Source of the DNA: JABCYV01 sp963696025
Lineage (GTDB): Bacteria; Acidobacteriota; Terriglobia; Terriglobales; Acidobacteriaceae
NCBI GenBank assembly: GCA_963696025.1
Contig: CAVOII010000014.1
Span: 310,001-374,000, forward strand
DNA: 64,000 nt
Direction: 5' to 3'
Shown: positions 1 to 8,749 of the stretch, in pieces
Position numbering within the stretch: position 1 is the stretch's first letter
Layout of the letters: every line of letters begins with the position of its first letter
Translations under genes and position numbers: made by a program
The notes under the pieces: generated by a model
What the model saw: the letters and a program-made list of their open reading frames with translations, nothing else
Database searches by the model: none
Told to the model about the DNA's origin: nothing

Positions 1-1048
1 AAGTCGGATGCGAACCGATACTGACGCAGAGGCCTGATTGGTTAGACCAAAGTTTCTGAACTGTGTAGGTGCCGTTCGGAGTTGTCACTGCCGATTGCTG
101 GGCGTTACAAATATCTCCAATTTCTCCGCCCCCATCCTGGTCACTGGTATTTGGGTCGTACCATGAGAGGGGAGGGCCAAAGACCGTTGCGATCCCGACG
201 TCGATATCGGTGACCGTCTCGGCCATCTCATGCGACGAAACCGAGGTTATGTTTTGAAACTCAGTGCCTCCACCGCAGCCAAGGCTACAGCCAGATGTCG
301 GGCCGAAATCGGGCATCACCCCGTACGCTAAATTCTTGGAGTTGAATATGCTGCTAGTCGTTCCGTGGTAGGCGCAGAACGTGACGCAGCTAGCGTTGGA
401 CGAGTCCAGGTCGATGGTTGCCTCGGGAGGAAAGTAAATCATGTACAGAGTGTTAACGTTGCCGTTACTGTCGAGCGTCGGAGTGGGGAGGTGTGCGGCA
501 TTGATCTGGCTCAGAACTTCCGCCTGAACCTGGGCGTCCGTAACGACGCATGGAGTGACATTACAAACCGAGGGGGAGATGGTAAATTCGCCGCCATAAC
601 TCCCGCGCCCGATTGACTGGTTCGTGCCCGTGCCTCCACCAATCGGAGTCACATTCGTGGTGTATTCACTCAGCAGATCGAAGTAGGTGCTGTCGGTTAT
701 CCCCTGAAAGAACCCGCCGATGCCACCAGTAACCACCGAACTTACGCCGGATCCCCAGAAAACCACGACCACCTGAAGATTGGAGACGACGGGTCCGCCG
801 TAATAATCGAGGTGCGCCGCTGGTGCAAAAGGAACGGGTGCGTCAGGTTTCAGGGCTTTCGGGTTCACCGTCATGCGCACGATGTGAATCGGTCGTGCCG
901 GCTGCGCCTGGGGCGCGGAGTGCTGCTCTTGTGACCAGGCCGTATTCACTGAGGCAAAAAAACAGACTCCCATCAGCAACGCGGTACAGAGCACGGAAAT
1001 CGTGGGTGGCACAAGCCGCGAGTTTTGTGAGCCCAGCAAGCGAACCAT
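1..1048 (-). CDS. Secreted EXORDIUM/phosphate-induced-like protein, 3' end outside window
   Basis: An open frame runs from an ATG at 1048 to the left edge, about 349 codons, so the C-terminus is missing. The first 35 residues form a signal peptide (hydrophobic ISVLCTALLMGVCFFASV, then a small-residue cleavage site). The mature part has the pattern DYYGGPVV...VVFWGSG near residues 80-100, an SSHEMAETVTD motif near residue 270, and then SWYDP...GGGEIGDIC. This order (H-E-x-x-E, WYD, EIGD-C) is what I associate with plant EXORDIUM/phosphate-induced proteins and their bacterial relatives. The H-E-x-x-E looks metallopeptidase-like, but no catalysis is proved. Cysteine pairs suggest an extracytoplasmic disulfide protein. 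Substrate unknown. Confidence 0.65.
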   Translation of the reverse strand, partial: MVRLLGSQNSRLVPPTISVLCTALLMGVCFFASVNTAWSQEQHSAPQAQPARPIHIVRMTVNPKALKPDAPVPFAPAAHLDYYGGPVVSNLQVVVVFWGSGVSSVVTGGIGGFFQGITDSTYFDLLSEYTTNVTPIGGGTGTNQSIGRGSYGGEFTISPSVCNVTPCVVTDAQVQAEVLSQINAAHLPTPTLDSNGNVNTLYMIYFPPEATIDLDSSNASCVTFCAYHGTTSSIFNSKNLAYGVMPDFGPTSGCSLGCGGGTEFQNITSVSSHEMAETVTDIDVGIATVFGPPLSWYDPNTSDQDGGGEIGDICNAQQSAVTTPNGTYTVQKLWSNQSGLCVSIGSHPT

Positions 1049-1218
1049 ACACGCTCCAAGGCGGGCTATAACGAATGCGCCCGAGGTCAAAGGATTGGCT
1101 GCAACAGCGAGTCTCAGGAACGACGCGTCGATCCGTCCGTTCCCTATTGCGGGGAAGATCCGAGGTGGGGATCCAAGGTCGTGGTTGCGACCTCGTTAAA
1201 CTCTCAGAGTCGTGGCGA

Positions 1219-1247
1219 ATTGTCGCCTCACACAAGACAATTGTCAA
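1219..1247 (-). promoter_or_regulatory. Candidate sigma-70 promoter for the secreted protein
   Basis: On the minus strand TTGACA (1247-1242) is followed after exactly 17 bp by GACAAT (1224-1219). The -35 box lies in a perfect palindrome, GACAATTGTC. It would give an untranslated leader of about 160 bases before the ATG at 1048. Position and motif only; no other support. Confidence 0.35.
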
Positions 1248-1431
1248 CCGAAAACTCGCCCAAAGCGGAATTAGACCAGCCGTGAAAGACACTTCGCCGA
1301 CGGTCGCCTTTTCCCTCCCGCTGCTCGTTTTGTTGACGGGTAGGTATTATGGCGACGGCAAAAGTGACCCTCTGGAATCGAGGTCGCATACGCCAGACCA
1401 CACTAGAGCGGATGGGAGCGCAGAGTTGTTG

Positions 1432-1560
1432 GAGGCCGACCAGTTTTTTGTTTTTCCCAGTGCGCGAGTTGCCTCGATGGCCCGCCGGGTCGTGCTTCTC
1501 GTAGCCCAGATGATCGGTCATCTCGGCTTGCAAGGCCCGCTCCAGTTCGATACCGCATAG
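1432..1560 (-). pseudogene. IS256 (mutator) family transposase fragment
   Basis: Minus-strand translation from about 1560 reads ELERALQAEMTDHLGYEKHD followed by PAGH-RGNSRTGKNKK. This matches the well-known N-terminal signature of IS256-family transposases (RAL-AEM-HLGY-KHD-GNSRNGK). Only about 43 residues remain, no start codon precedes them in frame, and after the K-rich stretch the similarity stops. No terminal inverted repeats were found. It is a decayed relic, not an active element. Confidence 0.65.
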
Positions 1561-1800
1561 AAATAAAGACCTTTTGCCCGTCCAAACCGCAGTACAATGG
1601 GAATGTTACTTTTCCCATCCTTCCGCCGCGCCCTCGGGCGACGGTTCCTTGCGAAGACTGACGAACGTCGCGCAGGGAGCCGAAACGGCTGCTCTCCATC
1701 TTTATCCGGCTTGATGCGAGACCGAAGAACTTTTTTTGGAGCGTATCTGCCCTATTTGGCAAGGTCGAGCGGTTCCTCGATGCCAAAGAGAGGAACGATC

Positions 1801-2043
1801 ATGCAAGCCCACTATGTTTGGGAAGAAGCGTACGCCGCCATGCTCGAAACCGACGATACCAAGCTGCCAGATCGCCTTCACGCGGCAAAAGGCGCAATCG
1901 ACGCGCGGCTTCATGAATTGCAGTCCGACCATGGAGGTTCGCCAGAAGAACGGCAAGCAATCGGCGATGCCCTCGCTGGACTAAATGTGGTACGGAGGGA
2001 GTTAGAAAGACGCTCTCACGTCGAGGGTTCGAGCAGCGCCTGA
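1801..2043 (+). CDS. Small acidobacterial protein, paralogue of the convergent neighbour
   Basis: 80 residues, function unknown. The ATG at 1801 is preferred over upstream in-frame codons because GAGAGGAAC precedes it at good spacing. The sequence is acidic and predicted helical: a WEEAYAAMLETDDTKL start, then AKGAIDARLHEL, then EERQAIGDALAGL. The same pattern (W-x5-A-LE-D--KL, A--AI--RL-EL, ER--I--A---L) is present in the gene at 2059-2310 on the opposite strand, so the two are paralogues. I recall such 75-85-residue proteins as common in Acidobacteriota, without known function. There is no signal peptide, so it is probably cytoplasmic. Confidence 0.7.
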   Translation: MQAHYVWEEAYAAMLETDDTKLPDRLHAAKGAIDARLHELQSDHGGSPEERQAIGDALAGLNVVRRELERRSHVEGSSSA

Positions 2044-2058
2044 TTGCCGCCGCGTGAG

Positions 2059-2310
2059 CTAGAGTCCCCGTTTAATGACCTTCAGTGCGCAGATCGCACT
2101 CGCGATAACTTCGCGCTCGGCGGCCCCGTCTCGACTCTCGCTCATCTCGCACAACTCTTCGAGCCGTTCGTAGATGGCGGTCTCCGCGTCCTCTACACAC
2201 TTGTCCAGTTTCTTGGGATCAACTTCGAGCAGCGCATCTTGGAACGGGCGTTGCCACTCGGGATAACGCAGAGCAGATGAACTGTGGCGCCAGAGGGAGT
2301 CTGATGACAT
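2059..2310 (-). CDS. Small acidobacterial protein, paralogue of 1801-2043
   Basis: 83 residues, convergent with the preceding gene and separated from it by 15 bp. The core reads WQRPFQDALLEVDPKKL, then AETAIYERLEELCE, then EREVIASAICALKVIKRG. This aligns along its length with the neighbour, which indicates an old duplication followed by inversion. Predicted mainly alpha-helical and soluble. Function unknown. Confidence 0.7.
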   Translation of the reverse strand: MSSDSLWRHSSSALRYPEWQRPFQDALLEVDPKKLDKCVEDAETAIYERLEELCEMSESRDGAAEREVIASAICALKVIKRGL

Positions 2311-2518
2311 CGCGACACCTCCTAGAAATGCCGGATATTATGGCCTGGATGGTTTAACGTGTCTGTCAGGTGGAGACTGTAGCCCCAGCGGGTTAATGCG
2401 TTAGGAGCACAGGCCGGAGGCTCTGCGACCAGCCTGGAATACGTTGTCAATCTTTCGCATGGTCGCTCAGCCCACTGGACGGGCAACCCTCACCCAAGAA
2501 CAGCCCTCCACTTTGCTT

Positions 2519-2779
2519 ATGCTTGTAGTGATAAGCGTCAGCCGTCAAAATGGCAGCATTGGGATTAGGGTAGCCAAGCCTCAGCACAATTCCACCTCCG
2601 CCCAGACCTACGCTTCGGAAGAAGAAGCCCGAGCAGTGCTGTCGGCTTTCGGAATAGACGAGGAGACCATAAATTCTTACTGGAAATTGCTTTCCCAGAT
2701 GGGCGCAAACGAGCAGTTGAAATTCCCGCCGATGAATGTCCCCCTGCATGAATTGATGGCATTTGGGTTTGATGTTTGA
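2519..2779 (+). CDS. Small conserved hypothetical protein
   Basis: About 86 residues from the ATG at 2519, chosen because MLVVISVSRQNGSIGIRV has the look of a conserved beta-rich start. Further in-frame starts exist as far upstream as 2444. The C-terminal half (EEARAVLSAFGIDEETINSY, then LLSQMGANEQL, FPPMNVP) is helical and ends in a hydrophobic tail. I associate this pattern with small acidobacterial proteins of unknown function. Its 3' part is antisense to the extended tail of the gene on the other strand (2565-3008). Confidence 0.6.
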   Translation: MLVVISVSRQNGSIGIRVAKPQHNSTSAQTYASEEEARAVLSAFGIDEETINSYWKLLSQMGANEQLKFPPMNVPLHELMAFGFDV

Positions 2780-3008
2780 AGCAAGCGGCGATGAACTGTT
2801 TTGAATTAGGCGGAGCGTCACCTGTCCGCAGTTGATACTCATTCCCCTCAATGCGGATAAGTCTTACGGCAGCGAGTCTCCTGAGACGCTCGATATGTTC
2901 ACGCAGGGCGGATCGTAGGGCCTTAAGGATCGCATGCAATTCCGATTCTTCTGCCGTTAGAGCCTTAGTGCAGAGTTCGCGGATGCGATCTTCCAATCTG
3001 CGGCGCAT
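2565..3008 (-). CDS. Small helical hypothetical protein with doubtful C-terminal extension
   Basis: The first about 60 residues (MRRRLEDRIRELCTKAL, AEESELHAILKALRSAL, REHIERLRRLAAV) form a charged helical domain that resembles short acidobacterial proteins of about 70 residues. The frame continues to 147 residues, but from about residue 77 it lies antisense to the gene at 2519-2779 and loses protein-like composition. A lost stop codon or small indel is likely, so the functional product may be only the N-terminal half. Function unknown. Confidence 0.45.
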   Translation of the reverse strand: MRRRLEDRIRELCTKALTAEESELHAILKALRSALREHIERLRRLAAVRLIRIEGNEYQLRTGDAPPNSKQFIAACFKHQTQMPSIHAGGHSSAGISTARLRPSGKAISSKNLWSPRLFRKPTALLGLLLPKRRSGRRWNCAEAWLP

Positions 3009-3118
3009 GGAGCACAGTGGGCCAGAGTTCTTTCACCCTCCCATATTCCGAATGGTTGTTCGATACCGTACATACTGTATTTGTGCGCCAAAATCAGCTC
3101 CACTCGTGTTGCCTCGAT

Positions 3119-3274
3119 TCATTCAGCATGTGGAGCAGGAGGATCGTGCTGTTTTTTCCCCGAAGCTAACCGTTTGATGTAGCAGTCCTCATGAACCGCT
3201 TTGCCGTTTTCATCCGTTTTCGAGATTTCAAGCACGATTGGTTTGTTGCAGATGGAGCAGACCGGATCACTCAT
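3119..3274 (-). CDS. Small zinc-binding-like protein
   Basis: 51 residues from the ATG at 3274, preceded by GAGGG. It reads MSDPVCSICNKPIVLEISK, then DENGKAVHEDCY, and ends in a basic and proline-rich tail. The C-x-x-C and H-x-x-C pairs could bind one zinc ion, like half a LIM or treble-clef finger. In-frame extension to 3349 lacks this character. Function unknown; I recall similar short proteins in acidobacterial genomes. Confidence 0.65.
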   Translation of the reverse strand: MSDPVCSICNKPIVLEISKTDENGKAVHEDCYIKRLASGKKQHDPPAPHAE

Positions 3275-3472
3275 AAAACCCTCGGGGCTGGGGGAAGAGA
3301 TTCGGGGGACGGACAAGCAAAGCCCTAGCAGAGGGGTGTTGGATTGCAACTGCCCATTTAGGTCATGCCTTTGAAGACCAAAATGTGGCGCAGACGAGGC
3401 GAGCAGTGACTTGTTTACTCACGAGTTAAGTGGTCGGATTTTCCCACCCCGTGTTCTATCCCCCTCGTTTTG

Positions 3473-3501
3473 TTGACTTGCCCTGGCTTCCCGCCTAACA
3501 T
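3473..3501 (+). promoter_or_regulatory. Promoter of the protein kinase gene
   Basis: TTGACT (3473-3478) and TAACAT (3496-3501) are spaced by exactly 17 bp. The GTG start at 3513 is only 11 bases after the -10 box, so the mRNA would have a leader of about five bases or less. Confidence 0.5.
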
Positions 3502-3512
3502 GGCCCGACACA

Positions 3513-6476
3513 GTGATCGGTAAAACCATTTCCCACTACCGCGTTATAGACAAACTGGGTGGCGGCGGTATGGGTGTGGTCTACAAGGCCGAGGACACTC
3601 GGCTGCACCGTTTTGTGGCCTTGAAGTTCCTGCCCGATGAGGTTGCGCGCGATCCCCAGGCTCTCAGCCGCTTCCAGCGAGAGGCTCAGGCTGCGTCCGC
3701 GCTCAATCACCCCAACATTTGCACGATTTATGACATCGGCGAACAGGATGGCCAGGCGTTCATCGCGATGGAGTTTCTGGAGGGAGCGACCCTTAAGCAC
3801 CTCATCAATAACCAACCCATGGAGGCGGAGACTTTAGTTGCGCTCGGGATCGAGATAGCGGATGCTCTCGACGCCGCGCACAGCAAGGGAATCCTCCACC
3901 GCGATATCAAGCCAGCTAACATCTTCGTGACTGACCGGAGCCACGCCAAGATTCTCGATTTTGGACTGGCGAAGATTACTCCGTTCGCCGGCCGAATTCC
4001 GGCCGGGGCCACCGCTCAACCCACCGCGATAAGCGGCGACCACCTTACTAGTCCTGGCACAGCGCTGGGTACGGTTGCTTACATGTCGCCCGAGCAGGCC
4101 AAAGGGAAGGACCTTGATATTCGCACGGACCTCTTCTCATTCGGGGCGGTGCTCTACGAAATGGCAACTGGAATGTTGCCTTTCCGCGGCGATACCTCAG
4201 CTGTCATATTCCACGCCATTCTGGAGCGTGCGCCGACCCCCCCGATCCGTCTCAACCCCGACATCCCGCCCAAACTGGAAGAAATCATCAATAAAGCTCT
4301 GGAGAAGGACCGCGAGATGCGGTACCAGCACGCGGCCGATATGCGAGCCGACTTGAAGCGGTTGCGGCGCGAACTGGATTCCGGACGGAGCGCCATACCC
4401 GAGGTTGACGAGGTTACGCCGCCGACGGCGGGGAGCGGGTCAGCGGCGCGGCTGGCAGGATCAAGTGCGCCCGTGGCCGTCGCAGTCGCACCGGCCAGCA
4501 GCGGCCGCATGACAGCCGTCTCCGAGCTCACACCGCCTCCCACGGTTACCACATCGAACCCTGCGCAATCATCACGGCCCAAATGGTGGCTCTATGCGGG
4601 GCTAGCGGCACTGGTTTGTATTGTCGGCTTCACCGGCTTTTTCATCTACCGGCACCGCACCCAGGCGATCACGGAAAAAGACCTGATCCTGGTGACCGAT
4701 TTCGCGAATACCACGGGAGATTCCGTATTCGACGGCACGCTGAAAAAGGCGCTGGCAGTCGATCTGCAGCAGTCGCCTTTTCTGAACGTGGTGCCCGATC
4801 AGCAAGTACAGCAGACGCTGAAATTCATGGGGCGAGGTCCGGATGAACCCATCACCCCTGATATCGGCCGGGAGATCTGCCAGCGCAACGGGATCAAGGC
4901 GATGCTGACCGGGTCGATCGCGGTGGTAGGAAACCAGTATCTCGTCACGCTGGAAGCGATCAACGCCTCGACCGGCGATTCTCTCGCCCAGGCGCAGCAG
5001 CAGGCGAGCGGCAAGGATGCGGTCCTCAACACTCTCGGCAGTGCAGCCACCAAACTACGCGAGAAGTTAGGCGAGTCGCTGGCTTCGTCTCAGAAGTTCG
5101 ACACGCCTCTCGATCAAGCCACGACATCGTCGCTCGAGGCGTTGAAGGCCTTCACCCTCGCCGACGCGCAGCATAACAAGCTTGAAGACATTGCATCCAT
5201 ACCGTTCTATCAGCGGGCCATCGAGCTGGACCCCAACTTCGCGCTGGCTCATTTGCGTCTGGGTATCGTTGCGGGCAACACGGGGCAATTCTCCCTGGCT
5301 ACGAAAGAGGTGGCTAAAGCGTTCGAATTACGCGACCGCACCAGCGAGTATGAACGCCTCTACATCACCGCCTTCTACTATCTCAACACCGGTCAAGTAG
5401 AGAAAACCGTTCAAGGTTGGGAGCTGATGAAGCAAACCTACCCGCGCGATATGGTCTCGCGTATCAATGTCGCATCGACGTATTCGTTGGTTGGGCAGTA
5501 TGAGAAGGTGATCGAGAACTGCCTGGAGGCTATCCGGCTTCAGCCTGACACTGTGAACTGTTATCTCACTGGAGCGCAAGCCTACAGAAATCTGGGCAGG
5601 CTTGACAATGCCGACGCACTGCTGGCGCAGGCCGAGCAAAGGAAGATCGGGGGCACCAATCTCTACGTTAATCTGGCTCGCTCCGCCATCTTGCGAGGAG
5701 ACAGCGCCGGCGCCGCCCGCATGGAGGAGCTGGCAAAAGCGAGCCCCGAAGGCGAGTTGCGAGGGCTGGACCAGGAAGCCTCGCATGCCGCGGCACTTGG
5801 CCAGATAGGGCGGCTGCGGGAGTTGAGAGGGAGGGCGGTCGACGGGGCCAGACGCCTGAACATGTCAGATTTTGCCGCAACCCAACTCATGCAGAAAGCG
5901 AACGCCGAAGCGGAGTTCGGATATGGCTCCCGGGCGGTCGAAGAAATCAACTCCGCTCTGGCCTTGTCACGCGATCCGAATTTTCTGGCACAGGCTGCCG
6001 ATGCCCTTGCCACTGTCGGCCAGGACAAGCAGGCCGAAGCCCTGATAACCGAAGCTCGCAAGGCGCGCCCCGAAGACACCCTGCTGCAGAACGTAATCGT
6101 CCCTCGAATCCAGGCCCGCTTGCAGATGCGTCAAGGTCAGACCGATGCCGCGGTTAAGGCGCTTGCTGCGGCACAACCGTATGAAGATGGATTGTGGTTC
6201 AACACCCATGTGCTGCGCGGCCAGGCTCAGCTTGCCGCTGGCGCGCCAGGCGAAGCTGCCCAGGAGTTCCGGAAATTCTTGGCGCGCCGAGCATCGCGGC
6301 CATTCTCTTTTTACTATCCCCTCGCGCAGCTCGGCCTCGCCCGAGCACTTACCGCGCAGCATGACACGGCGAGCGCCCGGACGGCCTACCAGGACTTCTT
6401 TGCCCTGTGGAAGGATTCGGATCCCGACATTCCGATCCTGAAGGAAGCCAGAGTGGAATACGATAAATTGCAGTAA
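3513..6476 (+). CDS. Transmembrane Ser/Thr protein kinase with C-terminal TPR domain
   Basis: 987 residues. A PknB-type kinase domain covers about residues 8-275: glycine loop LGGGGMGVVYKAED (15-28), ATP-binding Lys38, HRDIKPAN (129-136) and DFG (149-151). All key residues are present, so it should be active. A Pro/Ala-rich linker follows, then one transmembrane helix at about 358-380. The outer part begins with a FlgO/adenylate-cyclase-like segment (LVTDFANTTGD) and continues with many TPR-like helices to the end. This kinase-TM-TPR layout is frequent in Acidobacteriota and suggests a receptor that phosphorylates cytoplasmic targets. The GTG start is supported by the promoter just upstream; the nearby ATG at 3500 is out of frame. 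Confidence 0.9.
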   Translation: MIGKTISHYRVIDKLGGGGMGVVYKAEDTRLHRFVALKFLPDEVARDPQALSRFQREAQAASALNHPNICTIYDIGEQDGQAFIAMEFLEGATLKHLINNQPMEAETLVALGIEIADALDAAHSKGILHRDIKPANIFVTDRSHAKILDFGLAKITPFAGRIPAGATAQPTAISGDHLTSPGTALGTVAYMSPEQAKGKDLDIRTDLFSFGAVLYEMATGMLPFRGDTSAVIFHAILERAPTPPIRLNPDIPPKLEEIINKALEKDREMRYQHAADMRADLKRLRRELDSGRSAIPEVDEVTPPTAGSGSAARLAGSSAPVAVAVAPASSGRMTAVSELTPPPTVTTSNPAQSSRPKWWLYAGLAALVCIVGFTGFFIYRHRTQAITEKDLILVTDFANTTGDSVFDGTLKKALAVDLQQSPFLNVVPDQQVQQTLKFMGRGPDEPITPDIGREICQRNGIKAMLTGSIAVVGNQYLVTLEAINASTGDSLAQAQQQASGKDAVLNTLGSAATKLREKLGESLASSQKFDTPLDQATTSSLEALKAFTLADAQHNKLEDIASIPFYQRAIELDPNFALAHLRLGIVAGNTGQFSLATKEVAKAFELRDRTSEYERLYITAFYYLNTGQVEKTVQGWELMKQTYPRDMVSRINVASTYSLVGQYEKVIENCLEAIRLQPDTVNCYLTGAQAYRNLGRLDNADALLAQAEQRKIGGTNLYVNLARSAILRGDSAGAARMEELAKASPEGELRGLDQEASHAAALGQIGRLRELRGRAVDGARRLNMSDFAATQLMQKANAEAEFGYGSRAVEEINSALALSRDPNFLAQAADALATVGQDKQAEALITEARKARPEDTLLQNVIVPRIQARLQMRQGQTDAAVKALAAAQPYEDGLWFNTHVLRGQAQLAAGAPGEAAQEFRKFLARRASRPFSFYYPLAQLGLARALTAQHDTASARTAYQDFFALWKDSDPDIPILKEARVEYDKLQ

Positions 6477-6550
6477 AGCGGCGGGGGATACTCCCGAGTA
6501 CAGAAATTTTCTACCCAGCCCCGACGGGCCACCTGCCGCATAGCTTTTTG

Positions 6551-6580
6551 TTGACTGAATTGATTTTCATGGTGTATTCT
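6551..6580 (+). promoter_or_regulatory. Promoter of the radical SAM gene
   Basis: TTGACT (6551-6556), an 18-bp spacer and TATTCT (6575-6580) lie 26 bp before the ATG at 6607. The sequence between -10 and start contains GGCGA...TCGCC, a possible small operator. Confidence 0.45.
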
Positions 6581-6606
6581 ATGGCGAACAAAAAGCGAAT
6601 ATCGCC

Positions 6607-7608
6607 ATGGCTACTCTTCCTCTTCTGCCGGACTCCAAGCCCAAGCTTGTAGGAATCGCCCGCCTGGCGGCTGATGGCGAATCGCTTCGAGAAGGAAAAG
6701 ACGTCGAATACTTCACCTTGCCGGTCCGCTCCCTGCTCAATCGCTGCACCGGTGTCCGCATGCCCTTCACCTGGACGATCAATCCTTATCGTGGCTGCGA
6801 ATTTGCCTGCAAGTACTGCTACGCGCGCTATACCCATGAATTCATGGAAATGCGCGACGGAATTGACTTCGAGCGGAAAATCTTTGTCAAGCAGCATGCC
6901 GCCGACTTACTCCGGCAGGAGTTACGGCAAGTAAAACCAGGAGAGGACATTGCCATCGGCACTGCGACCGATCCTTATCAGCCAGCGGAGCGCCGCTATG
7001 AAGTGACGCACGCGATCCTGGAGGAGTTTGCGCGGCACCAGGGGCTGGAAATGGGTATTGTCACCAAATCCAATCTGGTCTTGCGAGATATCGACGTGCT
7101 GCAGAAGGTGGTGCGAAACAATCGGCTATCGGTGAACGTGACGATCACCACATTGAACACAGATCTTGCCAGGATTCTGGAGCCCCGCGCTCCTAGGCCG
7201 GACCTGCGCATGGAGACGGTTCGCAAACTGAATGATGCGGGAATTCCCGCCGGGGTGAGTTGCGCGCCGGTGCTGCCGGGTATTACAGACGCACCTCGTG
7301 ATCTGGAAGTGCTGGTTCGAGCCGCCGCCGAGGCAGGCGCCAAGCACATCTTCGCCAATCCGCTGTTCTTGAAACCCTGCTCGGCGGCTGTCTTCCTGCC
7401 TTTCCTCGAGAAAGAGTTCCCTCAGCTCGCAGAAAGTTATCACCAGCGCTACAAGGAGCGGGCGTTTCTGCCCAAGGCCTACGGTAAGCGGATTTCACAA
7501 CTTGTGGGGCGCCTACGTCAGAAATATGGGATTCATCACGACCATCGTCGTGAGTCGAGAATTAATCCAGCCGTGGCCCAGAGCGGGATGCAGCTAACCC
7601 TTTTCTAA
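6607..7608 (+). CDS. PA0069-type radical SAM protein (spore-photoproduct-lyase-like)
   Basis: 333 residues. The cluster-binding motif is in GCEFACKYCYAR (about residues 63-74), the C-x3-C-x2-C of radical SAM enzymes. It is followed by GTATDPYQPAE and ITTLNTDLARILEPR, which are typical of the SplB-like PA0069/Rv2578c subfamily. Members bind a 4Fe-4S cluster and S-adenosylmethionine; their substrate is not established as far as I know. The protein has normal family length and no signal peptide, so it is cytoplasmic. It is convergent with the Rieske gene, 38 bp away. Confidence 0.85.
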   Translation: MATLPLLPDSKPKLVGIARLAADGESLREGKDVEYFTLPVRSLLNRCTGVRMPFTWTINPYRGCEFACKYCYARYTHEFMEMRDGIDFERKIFVKQHAADLLRQELRQVKPGEDIAIGTATDPYQPAERRYEVTHAILEEFARHQGLEMGIVTKSNLVLRDIDVLQKVVRNNRLSVNVTITTLNTDLARILEPRAPRPDLRMETVRKLNDAGIPAGVSCAPVLPGITDAPRDLEVLVRAAAEAGAKHIFANPLFLKPCSAAVFLPFLEKEFPQLAESYHQRYKERAFLPKAYGKRISQLVGRLRQKYGIHHDHRRESRINPAVAQSGMQLTLF

Positions 7609-7646
7609 GAGGACGTAACCGCAGATTCGCGGCGTTATCTCTAGCA

Positions 7647-8738
7647 TCACTCCTGCATCGCGTCCGCATACATCCGATGGAAAGCGTGCACGCCTTTCTC
7701 CTGCTGCACGCTGTAACGTCCACGCTCGTAGCTCCGTGAGTGCAGGTTTTTCTGAACGGTCTCGCAGATGGCGACATCTTCGATCTGAATCTGGTCGCTG
7801 AAGGTGACTGCTTCCAGCGCCGCCTGGCTGCGCAGATCTTTCTCCGGCAGGTACCACTCGAAGATGGCCAGCGAGCGCTCAGTTTCAAGCGGAAGAACGA
7901 TGTTCAAGGAAATATTGTCGGGATAGCAGTTCAGCATCCAGTTGGGAAATATCCAAAAATAATCGGTGGTGAGTTCGTCGCGAGCTTCCTGATAACGGCG
8001 AGGCGTGCTGTCGCCGGGCTGAGCTCCGCGAATCGGGCTGAACTGGCGGACGTGGCGCGCGTAGGGTTCCACTGTGTATGCGTTGTAATCGAGCTCACGA
8101 TTCAGTCCGGGATGCACGCTGGGCAGGTGGTAACCTTCAAGATAATTGTCCACGTAAGTTTTCCAGTTGCACTTCATGTCGTAGGTGCGGCGCTCGAAGA
8201 GCTTCATCCGCTGGAAACCGAAACTTTCCGCTTGTTCCGGAAGTTCGCCCAGACTCTTCAACAAAGGTTCGGCATTGGGATCGAGATTGACGAAGACCAG
8301 GTTGAACCATTCTTGGGCGCGCACCTGCTTGAGCGCGAAATCCTCGGGACGGAAATCCTGTACGCCTTCGACTTCGGTTGCGCTGATTAACTTTCCGTCG
8401 AGGCCGTAAGTCCATCCGTGATAGCCACAGCGAAATAACTTGCGGGAACCGCAACCCTCGGCGGGAGGGCCAGCTCGATGACGGCAGACGTTGTAAAAAC
8501 CACGCAGTTCCCCACTTGCACCTCGCACCAAAAGGAACGGCTCACCTTGAAGTTCTGTTGTAAAGAAGTCTCCGGGGTTCGCCAGTTGATGGCGATGTCC
8601 GACGACTTGCCAGGAGTGCGCGAAGATCTTTTCGTTCTCAGCCGCAAAAACGGCTGGATCGGTGTAGAACCGCGTCGGAAGCGACCAGGCGCGAGCAATG
8701 TCGGGTTCGATGTGAAGGCCACCGATGGGGATGTTCAT
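7647..8738 (-). CDS. Rieske-type aromatic ring-hydroxylating oxygenase, alpha subunit
   Basis: About 363 residues from the ATG at 8738; an in-frame codon at 8816 would add 26 residues without family character. The Rieske 2Fe-2S motif is CRHRAG...CGYHGWTYG (C-x-H and C-x2-H) in the N-terminal third. The catalytic mononuclear iron site is NYLEGYHLPSVHP (two His), with a carboxylate probably in EDVAICE near the C-terminus. The ending (GRYSVQQEKGVHAFHRMYAD) is usual for this family, which includes phenylpropionate-dioxygenase-like and carnitine/betaine-type oxygenases. Substrate cannot be read from sequence. No reductase or beta subunit lies next to it, so electrons must come from elsewhere. Two palindromes upstream point to a dedicated repressor. 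Confidence 0.85.
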   Translation of the reverse strand: MNIPIGGLHIEPDIARAWSLPTRFYTDPAVFAAENEKIFAHSWQVVGHRHQLANPGDFFTTELQGEPFLLVRGASGELRGFYNVCRHRAGPPAEGCGSRKLFRCGYHGWTYGLDGKLISATEVEGVQDFRPEDFALKQVRAQEWFNLVFVNLDPNAEPLLKSLGELPEQAESFGFQRMKLFERRTYDMKCNWKTYVDNYLEGYHLPSVHPGLNRELDYNAYTVEPYARHVRQFSPIRGAQPGDSTPRRYQEARDELTTDYFWIFPNWMLNCYPDNISLNIVLPLETERSLAIFEWYLPEKDLRSQAALEAVTFSDQIQIEDVAICETVQKNLHSRSYERGRYSVQQEKGVHAFHRMYADAMQE

Positions 8739-8749
8739 GAGGCAGGCTG

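Larger units (their letters stand above)
1049..1800. other. Intergenic region with a transposase relic
   Basis: No intact gene is recognisable between the divergent starts at 1048 and 1801. The region holds the candidate minus-strand promoter at 1219-1247 and an IS256-type transposase fragment at 1432-1560. The rest shows no coding signal or repeat that I can support. Confidence 0.5.
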
